From Thermoflavifilum sp. (GTDB lineage Bacteria > Bacteroidota > Bacteroidia > Chitinophagales > Chitinophagaceae), in contig JAIMAQ010000005.1 in the NCBI GenBank assembly GCA_023511875.1, positions 62,001-126,000 of the forward strand: a DNA stretch of 64,000 bases, written 5' to 3'. Positions 28,101 through 37,400 of the stretch are shown in pieces (the first letter of the stretch is position 1; every line of letters begins with the position of its first letter). The notes below the pieces were generated by a model. It had not been told where the DNA came from, did no database searches, and saw nothing but the letters and a program-made list of their open reading frames with translations. The position numbers and the translations under genes are program-made.

Positions 28101-28953
28101 AATAGAGCTGCGCAAACTGATTTTTTTTGAAATACAATTCTTTTGCATGTAGGTTGTAAGAGGTTATTAGCTTATTAGGGTTATATGCATCAAATTGAAG
28201 ATCATGAATTCTACAAGAACTATCTATGGTAGAAATATAAAAATTCTGGAAAGAAATTTTTTCTTGTTGATGATTCAATGAAATCGTTTGAGGGCCAAGT
28301 TGAAAGGTTACCTGGTTGTGAAGGCTTTTTTGTTTTTTTTGCTGTTGGAGAGTTGCTGTGTCGATCTTAAAATGTTGTATTTGCAAGTGAATATGCTGGA
28401 TAATGGTTTTCTCTGCAATGGGTGTAGTAGTCGAATCTGAAAATATCAATTTTCCTTGTGTGATATTCAAATGTTCGATCTGCAAAAGATTGAGTATCTG
28501 TAAGATTTGCGCATATACTCGATTCATTTGTTCGGCTAAGCTCATTGATGAGATTTGAGCTTCATTTTTGTTTAGGTTAATATACAGGGCTGGACTTTTA
28601 CAGATTACGGAGTCCATATACAAGGCTCTGTTAAAGATCAACTCGGGGATGTGGCGAATTTTTATGTATAAGTAAGGAATGTCGAGTATAAATGTGGGTT
28701 GTTTGAGATTTTCTTGAAAAGCTTTTAGTTTCACTTGATGCAGGGTGATCACTTGTAGGTTATTGTGAATGTGCATATCGTGGATCTGCAGGTCATATTG
28801 TCCGTTGGTTTGGGTTTCGACAAGCTTTCGGATGAGGCTTTCTGCATGTTGAAGCATCCAATAGCGAATGCCTATAAACGCAAGGATAAACAGTAGAACA
28901 CCTGCAGCTAGATATGCCATCCGCTTGTTGTGCTTCATTTCCAGTTGATTCAT
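25126..28953 (-). CDS. giant AsmA-like membrane-anchored protein
   Basis: Predicted 1275-residue envelope protein with one N-terminal membrane helix (about residues 13-32) and no other hydrophobic span. The remainder is a long series of amphipathic beta strands, with recurring segments such as LQVITLHQVKLKAF, LNITQGKLIFSD and LDIQNGRITLQEP. These resemble the repeats of AsmA/TamB-type proteins, which form hydrophobic grooves for lipid transfer across the periplasm. I infer this group from layout and repeat style, not from a defined motif. A positively charged C-terminal segment is present. Residues Q, H, N and I are over-represented. The start may be MNQLEMKHN or the next Met at 28938. Confidence 0.72.
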   Translation of the reverse strand: MNQLEMKHNKRMAYLAAGVLLFILAFIGIRYWMLQHAESLIRKLVETQTNGQYDLQIHDMHIHNNLQVITLHQVKLKAFQENLKQPTFILDIPYLYIKIRHIPELIFNRALYMDSVICKSPALYINLNKNEAQISSMSLAEQMNRVYAQILQILNLLQIEHLNITQGKLIFSDSTTTPIAEKTIIQHIHLQIQHFKIDTATLQQQKKQKSLHNQVTFQLGPQTISLNHQQEKISFQNFYISTIDSSCRIHDLQFDAYNPNKLITSYNLHAKELYFKKNQFAQLYFNKTIQSDSLVVKQAYIDIHLSLQHLSTSILDTNQSIQHVLSRITDRAIIHQAIIQNASLQIHAGGTSTKYLLTGGNQQLALSHIIFDAKSKNPFSIQQATIDMHQYQFHSSDNSWDFSLRQLLLRQDTLTLIQPKLHHNNKKNNNQFYLNASSMILPRVNINMLISKRKLNPSSLILLSPNIFLVKHKSSSNNSINLIPTTYLTYFNKHNFPFLQNIQSLDIQNGRITLQEPNQKIDAKDVDASIHIQQFRNTYKPNLRHAKIGSIDFHMPSVAGYAEGLSIDDHHIEANLFHITHENGLDFSCSTCFVDSIGKAKNDSGKHIIQISQLGWQSAKINWQNSNMSLAERPKKANIFIQRLIAGETACTLSNDKQQQKINLHLIKANLDSLLVTPNKIRLQNFNIFGKDGQLFLNNRHIRFQQFQLHKHHESTVTQVSYTSSTSDSLQIYIPTLSWLTQNTNQHEIQTGLYHLKYIHIQAPHFQYMATTQFPHTSPTMKVIPIQADSLQITDAQIFIVNRDSTSISAHANALLYNFTLTENNNQVTTVAQHVQADISSLHIQQPQTNKYIHVQTLNVNGSQLSYTTAPTGNDVWHLSLDSLNLQKLNLQQEDWLVNGSGKFYNFQLTNTHSNFWQHIFSISPHARWQITTCTYQNPVWILHVWNNTYDAHQKILTCDSLQFYPALNLQQFEEQLSWQKDYIQFSSSKWQLYNFQPIRWWQDHLVKADSFRLYRPILKAYRDKRLPLNEAAIKPLPGGVAQLLPFRVDIHKWNIVEGYAAYTEVAPQTGKPVTVWFNDIDATISPFTSQPSQASYLQITAKGKLMDQPIIQLHYLEDIHSPLHLFTFQVQSSPFAFSLFNPMLESWFHAWVISGNIQHASMQARGNAYIITGNMNLYYDQLRISLNREKDSTGKKLYSGVENFLANLILRSKNFHRSGLVFYRRNPHLSFFNYWVKAVESGIGSSIMGRKWNRAYRHHYEKLIKAHPEYKQGL

Positions 28954-29066
28954 ATTTCTCTCGCCATGCGGGATGCGCGGCGAAGAAAGCCAATCAGCAA
29001 ATTAAGTGATTTTTATATTTATCCTGCATAAGACACATTTTTCTTATTTTCCCACCCAAAAACGAT

Positions 29067-30545
29067 ATGCTCCTATCTCCATCGGCACTATTGCTTTTTA
29101 TAATAGCGTATTTTCTGCTCTTACTCATGATTTCCTGGCTTACTGCAGGTAAGGCCGACAATGAAACTTTTTTTATTGCCAACCGTAATAGTCGTTGGTA
29201 TCTGGTGGCATTTGGGATGATTGGTACTTCGATTTCAGGAGTAACGTTTATTTCGGTGCCTGGAACGGTGAAGCAAGATGCGTTTTCCTATTTTCAATTT
29301 GTATTGGGGAATGCTGTAGGTTACGGCGTGATCGCATTAGTGCTCATGCCCATCTATTATCGTATGCGGCTTACTTCGATTTATACTTATTTACAACATC
29401 GTTTTGGATTTTACAGTTATCAATCGGGCGCATTCATTTTTCTCGTATCCAGAACCATTGGCTCAGCATTTCGTTTGTTTTTGGTGGCCATTGTCTTGCA
29501 GAAATATATCTTTGACTATTGGCATATTCCTTTCTGGGTTACGGTAGCCGTATCGCTATTATTGATTTGGACATATACGTATAAAGGCGGTTTGAAGACG
29601 ATTATATGGACAGATACTATTCAAACATTATTTCTTGTATTGGCTGTGGTGTTAACGTTGATCGTGGTGGGGCATCGCATGCAACTTACTGTGCCGGGCA
29701 TGATAGATGCGATTGTCCATAGTCACTATAGTCAAATATTTTTTTGGGAACATTTCGCATCAGATAAACGTCATTTTGTGAAGTATTTTTTGGGTGGGAT
29801 AGCTGTATCTGTAGCTATGACGGGATTAGATCAGGACCTCATGCAAAAAAATCTCAGTTGTCGTAATCTGAAAGATGCACAAAAAAACATGTTTTCCTTT
29901 ACAGCTGTTTTTGTGTTAGTGAATTTATTTTTCCTGAGTTTAGGAGCGTTACTTTATTTGTATGCGTCTGCTAACCATGTGGTTTTGCCACAACGGGCCG
30001 ATTATTTGTTTCCCGAAATTGCTTTTCATTATCTGGGAGGTTTTGCTGCAGTAGTCTTTATCCTGGGCTTAACGGCTGCCACTTTTGCTACTACAGACTC
30101 AGCCATGACGGCGCTCACTACATCGTTTTGTGTAGATTTTCTTCGATTTACAGACCAGCCAGAACCTTATCAAAAGCGCAAGCAGATTAGGGTTCGTCAA
30201 TGGGTGCATTTCGTGTTTTCAGTAATTTTTTTACTTGTCGTATTGTTTTTCAAATACGCCGTTAATGAATCGGTTGTCAAAGCCGTGTTTACTGTGGCTG
30301 GTTACACGTATGGACCTTTGTTGGGACTGTTTTTCTTTGGCATTTGCACACAAAGAGAAGTTTGCGACAAGTGGGTGCCTTGGGTATGCATCGCTTCGCC
30401 TTTATTGTGTGTATTGCTCGACCAATATAGTGTGCAATGGTTCGATGGATATCGTTTTGGCTTCGAGCTGCTCATCGTTAATGGATTGTTTACTTTTGCA
30501 GGACTATGGTTGATTTCTTCACCCAAACAGATTGCCCAACAGTAG
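29067..30545 (+). CDS. sodium:solute symporter family protein
   Basis: Secondary transporter of the SSS family (sodium-driven uptake). It has 492 residues and about thirteen hydrophobic helices. Family features are the first helices with GKADNETFFIANRNSRW, then GMIGTSISGVTFISVPG (the sodium-site helix 1 region), RLTSIYTYLQHRFG, TYKGGLKTIIWTDTIQ (the well-known GG-K-A/T-V-xxTD signature), MTGLDQDLMQKNLSCRN, and AATFATTDSAMTALTTSF. The substrate cannot be assigned. It lies divergent from the AsmA-like gene. Confidence 0.93.
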   Translation: MLLSPSALLLFIIAYFLLLLMISWLTAGKADNETFFIANRNSRWYLVAFGMIGTSISGVTFISVPGTVKQDAFSYFQFVLGNAVGYGVIALVLMPIYYRMRLTSIYTYLQHRFGFYSYQSGAFIFLVSRTIGSAFRLFLVAIVLQKYIFDYWHIPFWVTVAVSLLLIWTYTYKGGLKTIIWTDTIQTLFLVLAVVLTLIVVGHRMQLTVPGMIDAIVHSHYSQIFFWEHFASDKRHFVKYFLGGIAVSVAMTGLDQDLMQKNLSCRNLKDAQKNMFSFTAVFVLVNLFFLSLGALLYLYASANHVVLPQRADYLFPEIAFHYLGGFAAVVFILGLTAATFATTDSAMTALTTSFCVDFLRFTDQPEPYQKRKQIRVRQWVHFVFSVIFLLVVLFFKYAVNESVVKAVFTVAGYTYGPLLGLFFFGICTQREVCDKWVPWVCIASPLLCVLLDQYSVQWFDGYRFGFELLIVNGLFTFAGLWLISSPKQIAQQ

Positions 30546-30596
30546 TTTGCAACAAACTCAACACTTGTAGCGTTTGGTATTTGAAAGCGATAGCAT

Positions 30597-31295
30597 ATGA
30601 ATGAATTTCTGAAAAAAATAAAGATTCGCGATTGGGGAGAGACAAGGGCTCATTCGAGTTGGCAGATCTTTAAGATCATGGCCGAATTTGTAGAAGGTTT
30701 TGAAAACCTTAACCGTATAGGTCCTTGCATTTCCATTTTTGGGTCGGCTCGTACACGCCCAGGCGACAAATACTATGAATTGGCTGTGCGTATTGCCAAA
30801 CGCCTTGCAGAAGAAGGCTTTGGTATTATCACGGGAGGCGGTCCTGGAGCCATGGAGGCTGCCAATAAAGGTGCGCACCTGGCTGGCGGTAAATCGGTGG
30901 GATTAAACATCGACCTGCCCCATGAACAGGAGCCCAATCCATATGTAGATAAAGATAAGCTGCTGAAATTCGATTATTTTTTTGTGCGTAAGGTCATGTT
31001 TGTCAAATATGCCCAAGGCTTTGTGATGATGCCAGGTGGTTTTGGCACTATGGATGAATGTTTTGAAGTGCTCACACTCATGCAAACGCGTAAAATCAAT
31101 CCCGTGCCCGTAGTGCTGGTAGGGCATGAATATTGGGATGGGTTATTGCAATGGATGCAGCAAACGATGTGTGAACAATATCACCATATTCGTCCTGAAG
31201 ATTTGAAGATGTGGCGAGTGTTTGATCATGAAGAAGAAGTAGCTCGATATTTTATTGAATATTATGCCGAACATCGGCTCACTCCAAATTTTTAA
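30597..31295 (+). CDS. LOG-family Rossmann-fold protein
   Basis: Member of the TIGR00730/LOG (lysine decarboxylase-like) family. Studied members are nucleoside 5'-monophosphate phosphoribohydrolases acting on cytokinin nucleotides, AMP or similar substrates. It has 232 residues. The two diagnostic motifs are GGGPGAMEA at about 80-88 and PGGFGTMDE at 146-154, which bind the nucleotide and catalyse hydrolysis. The extra N-terminal roughly 40 residues (IRDWGETRAHSSWQIFKIMAEFVEGFE) are typical of the bacterial long form. The next gene starts immediately after its stop (TAAATG), so the two are co-transcribed. Physiological substrate unknown. Confidence 0.92.
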   Translation: MNEFLKKIKIRDWGETRAHSSWQIFKIMAEFVEGFENLNRIGPCISIFGSARTRPGDKYYELAVRIAKRLAEEGFGIITGGGPGAMEAANKGAHLAGGKSVGLNIDLPHEQEPNPYVDKDKLLKFDYFFVRKVMFVKYAQGFVMMPGGFGTMDECFEVLTLMQTRKINPVPVVLVGHEYWDGLLQWMQQTMCEQYHHIRPEDLKMWRVFDHEEEVARYFIEYYAEHRLTPNF

Positions 31296-31940
31296 ATGAT
31301 GGAGCTATTCACCCCAGGGCTCGAAGCTTATGCCGAACGTTTTACTTCATCCGAAACAAGCATCTTGAAGGAAATCGCATCTTTCACGCAAGCCCATACT
31401 TCACGACCTCACATGATGAGTGGGCATCTTCAAGGAGTATTTCTGAGCATGATTAGCCGAATGATCAAGCCTAAATATGTGTTGGAAATCGGAACGTTTA
31501 CGGGTTATTCTGCTATTTGCTTGGCAACAGGCTTGCAGCCAGGGGGGTATCTCATCACCATAGATCGAGACGAACGTTTACATACACAATGTAAAGCATT
31601 TTTTCAGCAAGCAGGACTGGCCGAGGTGATTCGCCCCATCACGGGTGATGCGCTATATATTCTGCAAGATTTAGATCAAACATTCGACTTAGTATTTATC
31701 GACGCAGATAAGGAAAATTATATCACCTATTACGAAACCATTTTACCTCGAGTAGCTACTGGTGGATGGATATTGGCCGATAACGTATTGTTTCACGGAG
31801 AAGTGTTGCAGCCTATTGCCAAGCAAAGTAAACCTGCACAAGCCATCCAGGCATTTAATCAACACATAGCCGCAGACAATCGAGTGGAGCATTTGTTGTT
31901 AACGATAAGAGATGGACTGATGTTGATTAGAAAAAAATAA
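31296..31940 (+). CDS. class I SAM-dependent O-methyltransferase
   Basis: Methyltransferase of the caffeoyl-CoA O-methyltransferase-like family, 214 residues. The SAM motif VLEIGTFTGYSAICLA is at about residues 62-77, followed by the acidic motif ITIDRDE, and the metal-site stretch FDLVFIDADKENYITYYE, which fits a divalent-cation-dependent O-methyltransferase. The N-terminal PHMMSGHLQGVFLSMIS block also fits the family. The start codon follows the LOG gene stop directly; the peptidoglycan hydrolase gene begins 8 bases after its stop. The substrate is not evident from context. Confidence 0.92.
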   Translation: MMELFTPGLEAYAERFTSSETSILKEIASFTQAHTSRPHMMSGHLQGVFLSMISRMIKPKYVLEIGTFTGYSAICLATGLQPGGYLITIDRDERLHTQCKAFFQQAGLAEVIRPITGDALYILQDLDQTFDLVFIDADKENYITYYETILPRVATGGWILADNVLFHGEVLQPIAKQSKPAQAIQAFNQHIAADNRVEHLLLTIRDGLMLIRKK

Positions 31941-31947
31941 ATTCGAA

Positions 31948-33276
31948 ATGTCACTCAAAGCTATAGCAGGGTTTACGACTTTGATGCTCCTGGCCAACAT
32001 CTGGCGGGTGCATGCCCAAGATCAATGGATTACTACAGAGACTTATATCGAGCAATACAAAAATTTAGCTATTGAAGAAATGATTCGAACAGGAGTGCCT
32101 GCATCTATTTCATTGGCTCAAGCCATCGTGGAAAGTCAATCGGGTAATGGCTGGCTAGCGCGCAATGCCAACAATCATTTTGGTATTAAATGTAAGAACT
32201 GGACTGGTGCTACAGTTACTTATAACGATGATCAACCCAATGAATGCTTTCGCAAATACCCCACAGCAGCCGATTCTTGGAGAGATCATAGCGATTTCCT
32301 CCGACAAAATGCACGTTATGGATTTTTATTTCAGCTCTCTCCTACCGACTACAAAGGTTGGGCCTATGGCCTCAAACAGGCCGGCTATGCCACCAATCCT
32401 GCCTATGCGCAAATGCTCATCCGGGTAATCGAAGATTACCATTTGCAGCAATATACGTTGGAAGCACTGGCATTAGAAAAAGGCCAAGATACTGTTGGCA
32501 TGGCTACAGCTCTGGCCGCTTCGTTTCCTGTGCAGGCAGCATCGTCTTACCCATCGGGCGTGTTTACCATCAATCACCGAAAAGTGACCTATGTGCCCGC
32601 TGGTACTTCTTTGCTTACCTTGGCCCAGCAATACGGCATTAAGTTGCGCAAATTGCTCCGCAACAATGATCTCGAAAGCGATGCCCCACCAGCAGCACCC
32701 ATATTGATTTTTTTGCAAGCTAAAAAGAAAACAGGAGCACACCTCAGTCATGTAGTGCAACCCGGTGAAACGATGTATAGCATTGCTCAGCAGGAAGGTA
32801 TTCGCTTAAAATGGCTCTACAAGCGCAATAGAATGCAACCGGGCGATGAGCCAGCAGTGGGCCAAACCTTGGTTTTACGTGGAGAAGCTACTCATCCACC
32901 TCAACTAGTTAAGGTTTCGGAAATTCGAAAACCAAATTTGTTTTCAACCCTTCTGGGTAATAACGTTGAACAGACGATTGATTCAACTTCTACTACTCAT
33001 GCAGCCCATGCTCATCCAGACACGATATCCCAAGCCACACAACCTCCTGCTCAAGATGCATCCGATTGGGTCCGCAATCCCTGGACACAAAGTACTCCAA
33101 CCCCTCACACAGAGCCCACTAAAGTCATTTATCATACAGTAATGCGTGGAGATACACTTTATAGCCTGGCTAAAAAATACCGGGTAAGCGTGCAGCAGCT
33201 GATCGACTGGAACCACCTGAACGGTAGCACTATTCATATCGGGCAACGACTACTCATTTATTCTTCTACACCATAA
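31948..33276 (+). CDS. glucosaminidase with three LysM domains
   Basis: Secreted peptidoglycan hydrolase of 442 residues. A signal peptide (about residues 1-23, ending RVHA-Q) is followed by a GH73-type N-acetylglucosaminidase domain. It has GVPASISLAQAIVESQSGNG with the catalytic Glu, NNHFGIKCKNW, and FRKYPTAADSWRDHSDFLR. Three LysM peptidoglycan-binding modules follow: a divergent one at VPAGTSLLTLAQQYGIKL, then VVQPGETMYSIAQQEGIRL, and a C-terminal HTVMRGDTLYSLAKKYRV ending GQRLLIYSS. A low-complexity Thr/Pro/His linker separates LysM 2 and 3. It probably acts in cell separation or wall turnover. It is in a tight run with the O-methyltransferase and hpt. Confidence 0.94.
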   Translation: MSLKAIAGFTTLMLLANIWRVHAQDQWITTETYIEQYKNLAIEEMIRTGVPASISLAQAIVESQSGNGWLARNANNHFGIKCKNWTGATVTYNDDQPNECFRKYPTAADSWRDHSDFLRQNARYGFLFQLSPTDYKGWAYGLKQAGYATNPAYAQMLIRVIEDYHLQQYTLEALALEKGQDTVGMATALAASFPVQAASSYPSGVFTINHRKVTYVPAGTSLLTLAQQYGIKLRKLLRNNDLESDAPPAAPILIFLQAKKKTGAHLSHVVQPGETMYSIAQQEGIRLKWLYKRNRMQPGDEPAVGQTLVLRGEATHPPQLVKVSEIRKPNLFSTLLGNNVEQTIDSTSTTHAAHAHPDTISQATQPPAQDASDWVRNPWTQSTPTPHTEPTKVIYHTVMRGDTLYSLAKKYRVSVQQLIDWNHLNGSTIHIGQRLLIYSSTP

Positions 33277-33286
33277 ACGAGCAACT

Positions 33287-33832
33287 ATGCCTTCCATTCA
33301 AATACACGACAAAATCTTTGTTCCTTATCTATCTCAGCAGCTTATCCAACAGCGAATTACCCAACTCGCTCAACAATTAAATCAAGACCTACAGGGCGAA
33401 CGACCGCTGTTTCTCGCTATTCTCAACGGCGCGTTTATGTTTGCCGCCGACCTGTTTCGTCACCTAACGATTGAGGCCGAGATCTCTTTCATCAAATTGG
33501 TTTCTTATAAAGGCACGCGCTCTACAGGACATGTGATTACCTCTATTGGGCTTGATGAAGATTTGTATAATCGCACCGTAGTGATTTTGGAAGATATTGT
33601 GGATACCGGTAAAACACTTCATGAATTTCTACCTCAGATCCGCCATCAACATCCTAAACGATTACTCATCACCGCTCTGCTTTCCAAACCAGATGCCCGC
33701 CAATATCCCATTCATGTTGATTATCTAGGTTTTTCCGTTCCCAACCGTTTTTTATTGGGGTATGGACTCGACTACGATGGATTGGGTAGGAATTTACCAG
33801 AAATCTACCAGCTCAAAAATGCAGAGGAGTAA
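33287..33832 (+). CDS. hpt: hypoxanthine phosphoribosyltransferase
   Basis: Purine salvage enzyme converting hypoxanthine (and usually guanine) plus PRPP to IMP or GMP. It has 181 residues, normal. The PRPP-binding signature VVILEDIVDTGKTL is at about residues 98-111. The loop SYKGTRSTG and the C-terminal FSVPNRFLLGYGLDYDGLGRNLPEIY are typical of HPRT. It is 10 bases downstream of the glucosaminidase gene and probably the last gene of that transcript. Confidence 0.96.
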   Translation: MPSIQIHDKIFVPYLSQQLIQQRITQLAQQLNQDLQGERPLFLAILNGAFMFAADLFRHLTIEAEISFIKLVSYKGTRSTGHVITSIGLDEDLYNRTVVILEDIVDTGKTLHEFLPQIRHQHPKRLLITALLSKPDARQYPIHVDYLGFSVPNRFLLGYGLDYDGLGRNLPEIYQLKNAEE

Positions 33833-34406
33833 TCCTAAAAAAGCTCGGCTGGCTAAGCCATGAAGATTAAAAAACATGATTACCTTTCTCTAAGCAAATG
33901 CATGTTGCGGATGCATTTGTAAGGCATTTGTTTGAAATTTAAACTGACTCTTGAAAAATAGGACTGAATTTAGGTCAAAGTTGAAGTATGAGAAAACTGA
34001 ATCAACACACACAAGTCCATCGGAGTATTTCATTTTTCATGGCGAATGGAACCCATTTTGGCCATTTGTTTACAGTCTTGAACTTTCTTAGGTTTCCAGA
34101 CAAATAAAGAAGATTACAGATCAAGATTATCATCTCATGCTCCCTTTTAGTCTAAATTGCCCGAAGGAAAATGCATTTACTCAGAAAACATTAGGGCAGT
34201 ACATTTTCTAAGCATATTCAGGTTTTTTATTTCATCTATTTAAAAGGCCAAATAGCACTTAATATACTTCAATTTTCATTCCTCTGCCTGGCAACCCTAT
34301 AATGAAAATTTAACCACAAATGTTTTATAAACAAAATTTTCATATTATCTTTATTGCATAACCGTTGATCCTTTTTTGCTCGGAAGGGCAATTAATAAAG
34401 CCACCT
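33833..34406. other. 574-base intergenic region with an inverted repeat and an unsupported small frame
   Basis: The longest gap in the window. It holds a perfect 9-base inverted repeat, CAAATGCAT (33895-33903) and ATGCATTTG (33911-33919), around a 7-base loop. There is no T-run after it, so an operator or RNA structure is as likely as a terminator. On the plus strand an open frame of 39 codons runs from the ATG at 33988 to the stop at 34105-34107. Part of its product (MANGTHFGHLFTVLNFLRF) loosely recalls the N-terminus of IS4-like transposases, but this is too weak to call a relic. TATCTTTA at 34346-34353, one base off the -7 consensus, may be the promoter of the PKD gene. Confidence 0.5.
33895..33919. 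repeat. perfect 9-bp inverted repeat
   Basis: Arms CAAATGCAT and ATGCATTTG with loop GTTGCGG, 63 bases after the hpt stop. It is AT-rich and lacks a following T-run. Confidence 0.6.
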
Positions 34407-37400
34407 ATGAAAAACCGGCGTACGGTCTGCTGCGTCTTGCCTGTATTATCTGCCTGGATATGGGTGGCCGTTTTCTTTTTGAGTCTTCAAGCGGCATCGG
34501 GTCAGGTGGTAGCCCGATTTGAAGCCGATACCACACAAGGTTGTTCCCCGGTTATTGTGCATTTTATAGATCTATCTACGGGTAATATTGTTTCGCGATA
34601 TTGGGATTTTGGCAATGGGAACCATATTCGATATGATAGTGCAGTGAATCCCAGTGCCAGTTATATCGAGCCTGGTTATTACAATGTTTCGCTTACAGTA
34701 ACCGATGCTTCGGGGAATAGCTCCACACAAACCTTACAGGTGGCTGTATTCGGAGCGCCCAAGGTAAGCTTTATACCCGATTCGGCTTGGGGATGTTATC
34801 CAGTAACGGTAAATTTTAAGGATCGGTCATTGCCTGGATCGGGGTATATTACTCAATGGCTATGGGATTTTGGAGATGGCCATACTTCAACGCAGCAAAA
34901 TCCCATATACACCTATACTACTCCAGGAAAATATCGCGTACAGCTTATGATAACCAATAGCTACGGCTGTACTGGTGTATCCGATACAGCTGGAGTGGTG
35001 GTAGTACCGAATCCTGTAGTAGCCGCTTTTACGGCCGATAGCACCATTTCTTGTCAGGCTCCGTTTACAGTGCAGTTTTCCAGCCAGAGCCAGGGTGATG
35101 GGGCATTGCATTATTACTGGGATTTTGGAGATGGTAACTCTTCAACCGACCCTCATCCAGTGCATGTATACACAAAAAGTGGAGTGTTTACGGTAAGTTT
35201 GATAGTGACCGATAGTTTAGGATGTAGCGATACATTGGTGAAAACACAATATATTCAGGTGGGCAATCTGCCGCAACTAAACGTGAATATTCCTTCTCCC
35301 ATTTGTGCCCAATCGCAGGTGTTATTTACCAACCCAACTCAACCCACTCCACGACAGATTCAATGGATGTTTAGCGACAGTACTATTTATTCTGGCCCAC
35401 AGGTCAGTAAATCCTTTTTTTCTCCAGGAAATTATTCGGTTCAAGTCATCAATACTTACAACAGTGGATGTAGCGATACTCTAAACAAAACATTTACAGT
35501 TGTTGCTCGGCCCATGGCCGATTTTCAGGCTTCTCCACGGATAGGCTGTGATGTGCCCTTGAGGGTATCGTTTCAATATACGGGTTCAGGTGCAGTGAAG
35601 TATTACTGGGAGTTTGGAGATGGAGGAACGGATACTACGGCTTCACCCATACATGTATACCAAACTTTTGGCAACTATACGGTAAAGCTCAAAATAGAGA
35701 ATGCTGCTGGCTGTATGGATTCGGTGGTGCGAGACGCTTACATTCAGATTCAACCACCTACGGCTCGCCTATTTGCCAGTCCTGATCACGGTTGTGTGCC
35801 CTTGCAGGTAAGTTTTTCTGCCCAAGTGCATAGCTTAGACAGTATAGTCAGTGCTGTATGGGATTTTGGGGATGAGCAAACAGCATCGGGGCTTGCTGTT
35901 CAGCATACTTATCTCAAGGAAGGGATTTATACGGTTAAACTTACGATTACCACGCAATCGGGATGTACCAGCAGTTTCACTTATCCTACCCCTATTCGAG
36001 CAGGAACTCCGCCAGCTGTTAATTTTTCTGCTACACCCACCCAGGCTTGTGCAGAAGTAAATATCCATTTTACCGATTTATCTAACCTGGGCGAACAATG
36101 GTTGTGGTTGTTTGGCGATGGCGGTACATCTGCTCTGCAAAATCCCACCCATATTTATGGCGATACAGGATACTTCGACGTGAGTCTTATAGTGACGCAT
36201 TTAGGTTGCACCGATACTCTCATCAGACCACGCTATATCCATATCTTGCCTCCCATTGCTGCTTTTGACATAAACAGGAATTGCAGTACACCTTATACCA
36301 TTCAGTTTTTGGATCGTTCCATTGGGGCTATTCACTATCAGTGGGATTTTGGAGATACTGCTTCAGGGGCCGCTAATTACGACACGATTCCCAATCCAGC
36401 ACATGTGTATTCCAGCACCGGTACTTTTACCGCAACGCTTACCGTAAGCAACGATACCTGCACCTATACTACCCAACATACCTTTCAGATTATCGACGAG
36501 CATCCCGATTTTACGGTGAGCGACACCGTTTTGTGTCGAAATGATTCTGTTAGCCTGCAAGCGGTGAATATTCATCCCAGCTTAATTCGATCTTATCGGT
36601 GGACTTATCAAGGGCCGGCATCGGGTAGCCAAACCACTACTCAGCCCTCTGTGCATTTTACCCTGAGCCAGCCTGGTGAATACAGTTTTACTTTGATCAC
36701 TACCGATGCCAATAATTGCACCGACACGGTTACTCATGAACGGTTGGTACGGGTAGAAGGGCCTACGCCTAATTTTACCGTAGGCAACCAAGGTTGCGCA
36801 CAAGTAGCCGTACCCTTTCAAGATGTATCGGTACCTAATGGTAGCCCTTTGGCCTCGTGGGTGTGGGATTTTGGAGATGGGGTAAAAGATACGCTGTTGG
36901 CCAACGACACGATACACAATGGCAGCACTAGCCACATCTATCAGCGGTCGGGCACCTATTCGATTACGCTTTTGGTAACCGATAGTAATGGTTGTTCTCA
37001 AAAAATCACAAAACCCAATGGTGGGTTGCATATTACTCAGGTAAAAGCCCAATTTTATTCGGCAGATACTTTTTCATGTCCTGGCAAGCCCGTTCATTTT
37101 GTCAACCAATCTACTGGGCAGTTGGCTGAAATCCGTTGGACCTTTGGTGATGGCAGCAGCTCTTTACAAAGCAATCCCGTTCATGTGTACGACACCGATG
37201 GGGTATATGATGTGGGCTTGTATGTAGCCAATAGTTATGGTTGTAGTGATAGTTTGCTTCGGCCAGCGTATATCCATATTGCTACACCGCATGCCGCTTT
37301 TTCTATCAGCAATTTACCCGACAGTGGAGGGGTAAAATGTCCACCCTTTGTAGCGCAATTTGTTAATCATTCGGTGAATTACCGTTCGGTAAAATGGGAT

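Noticed and set aside
33988-34107. A 39-codon frame between hpt and the PKD gene
   Set aside because: No promoter or clear family; the resemblance to a transposase start is too slight to annotate as a gene or pseudogene.
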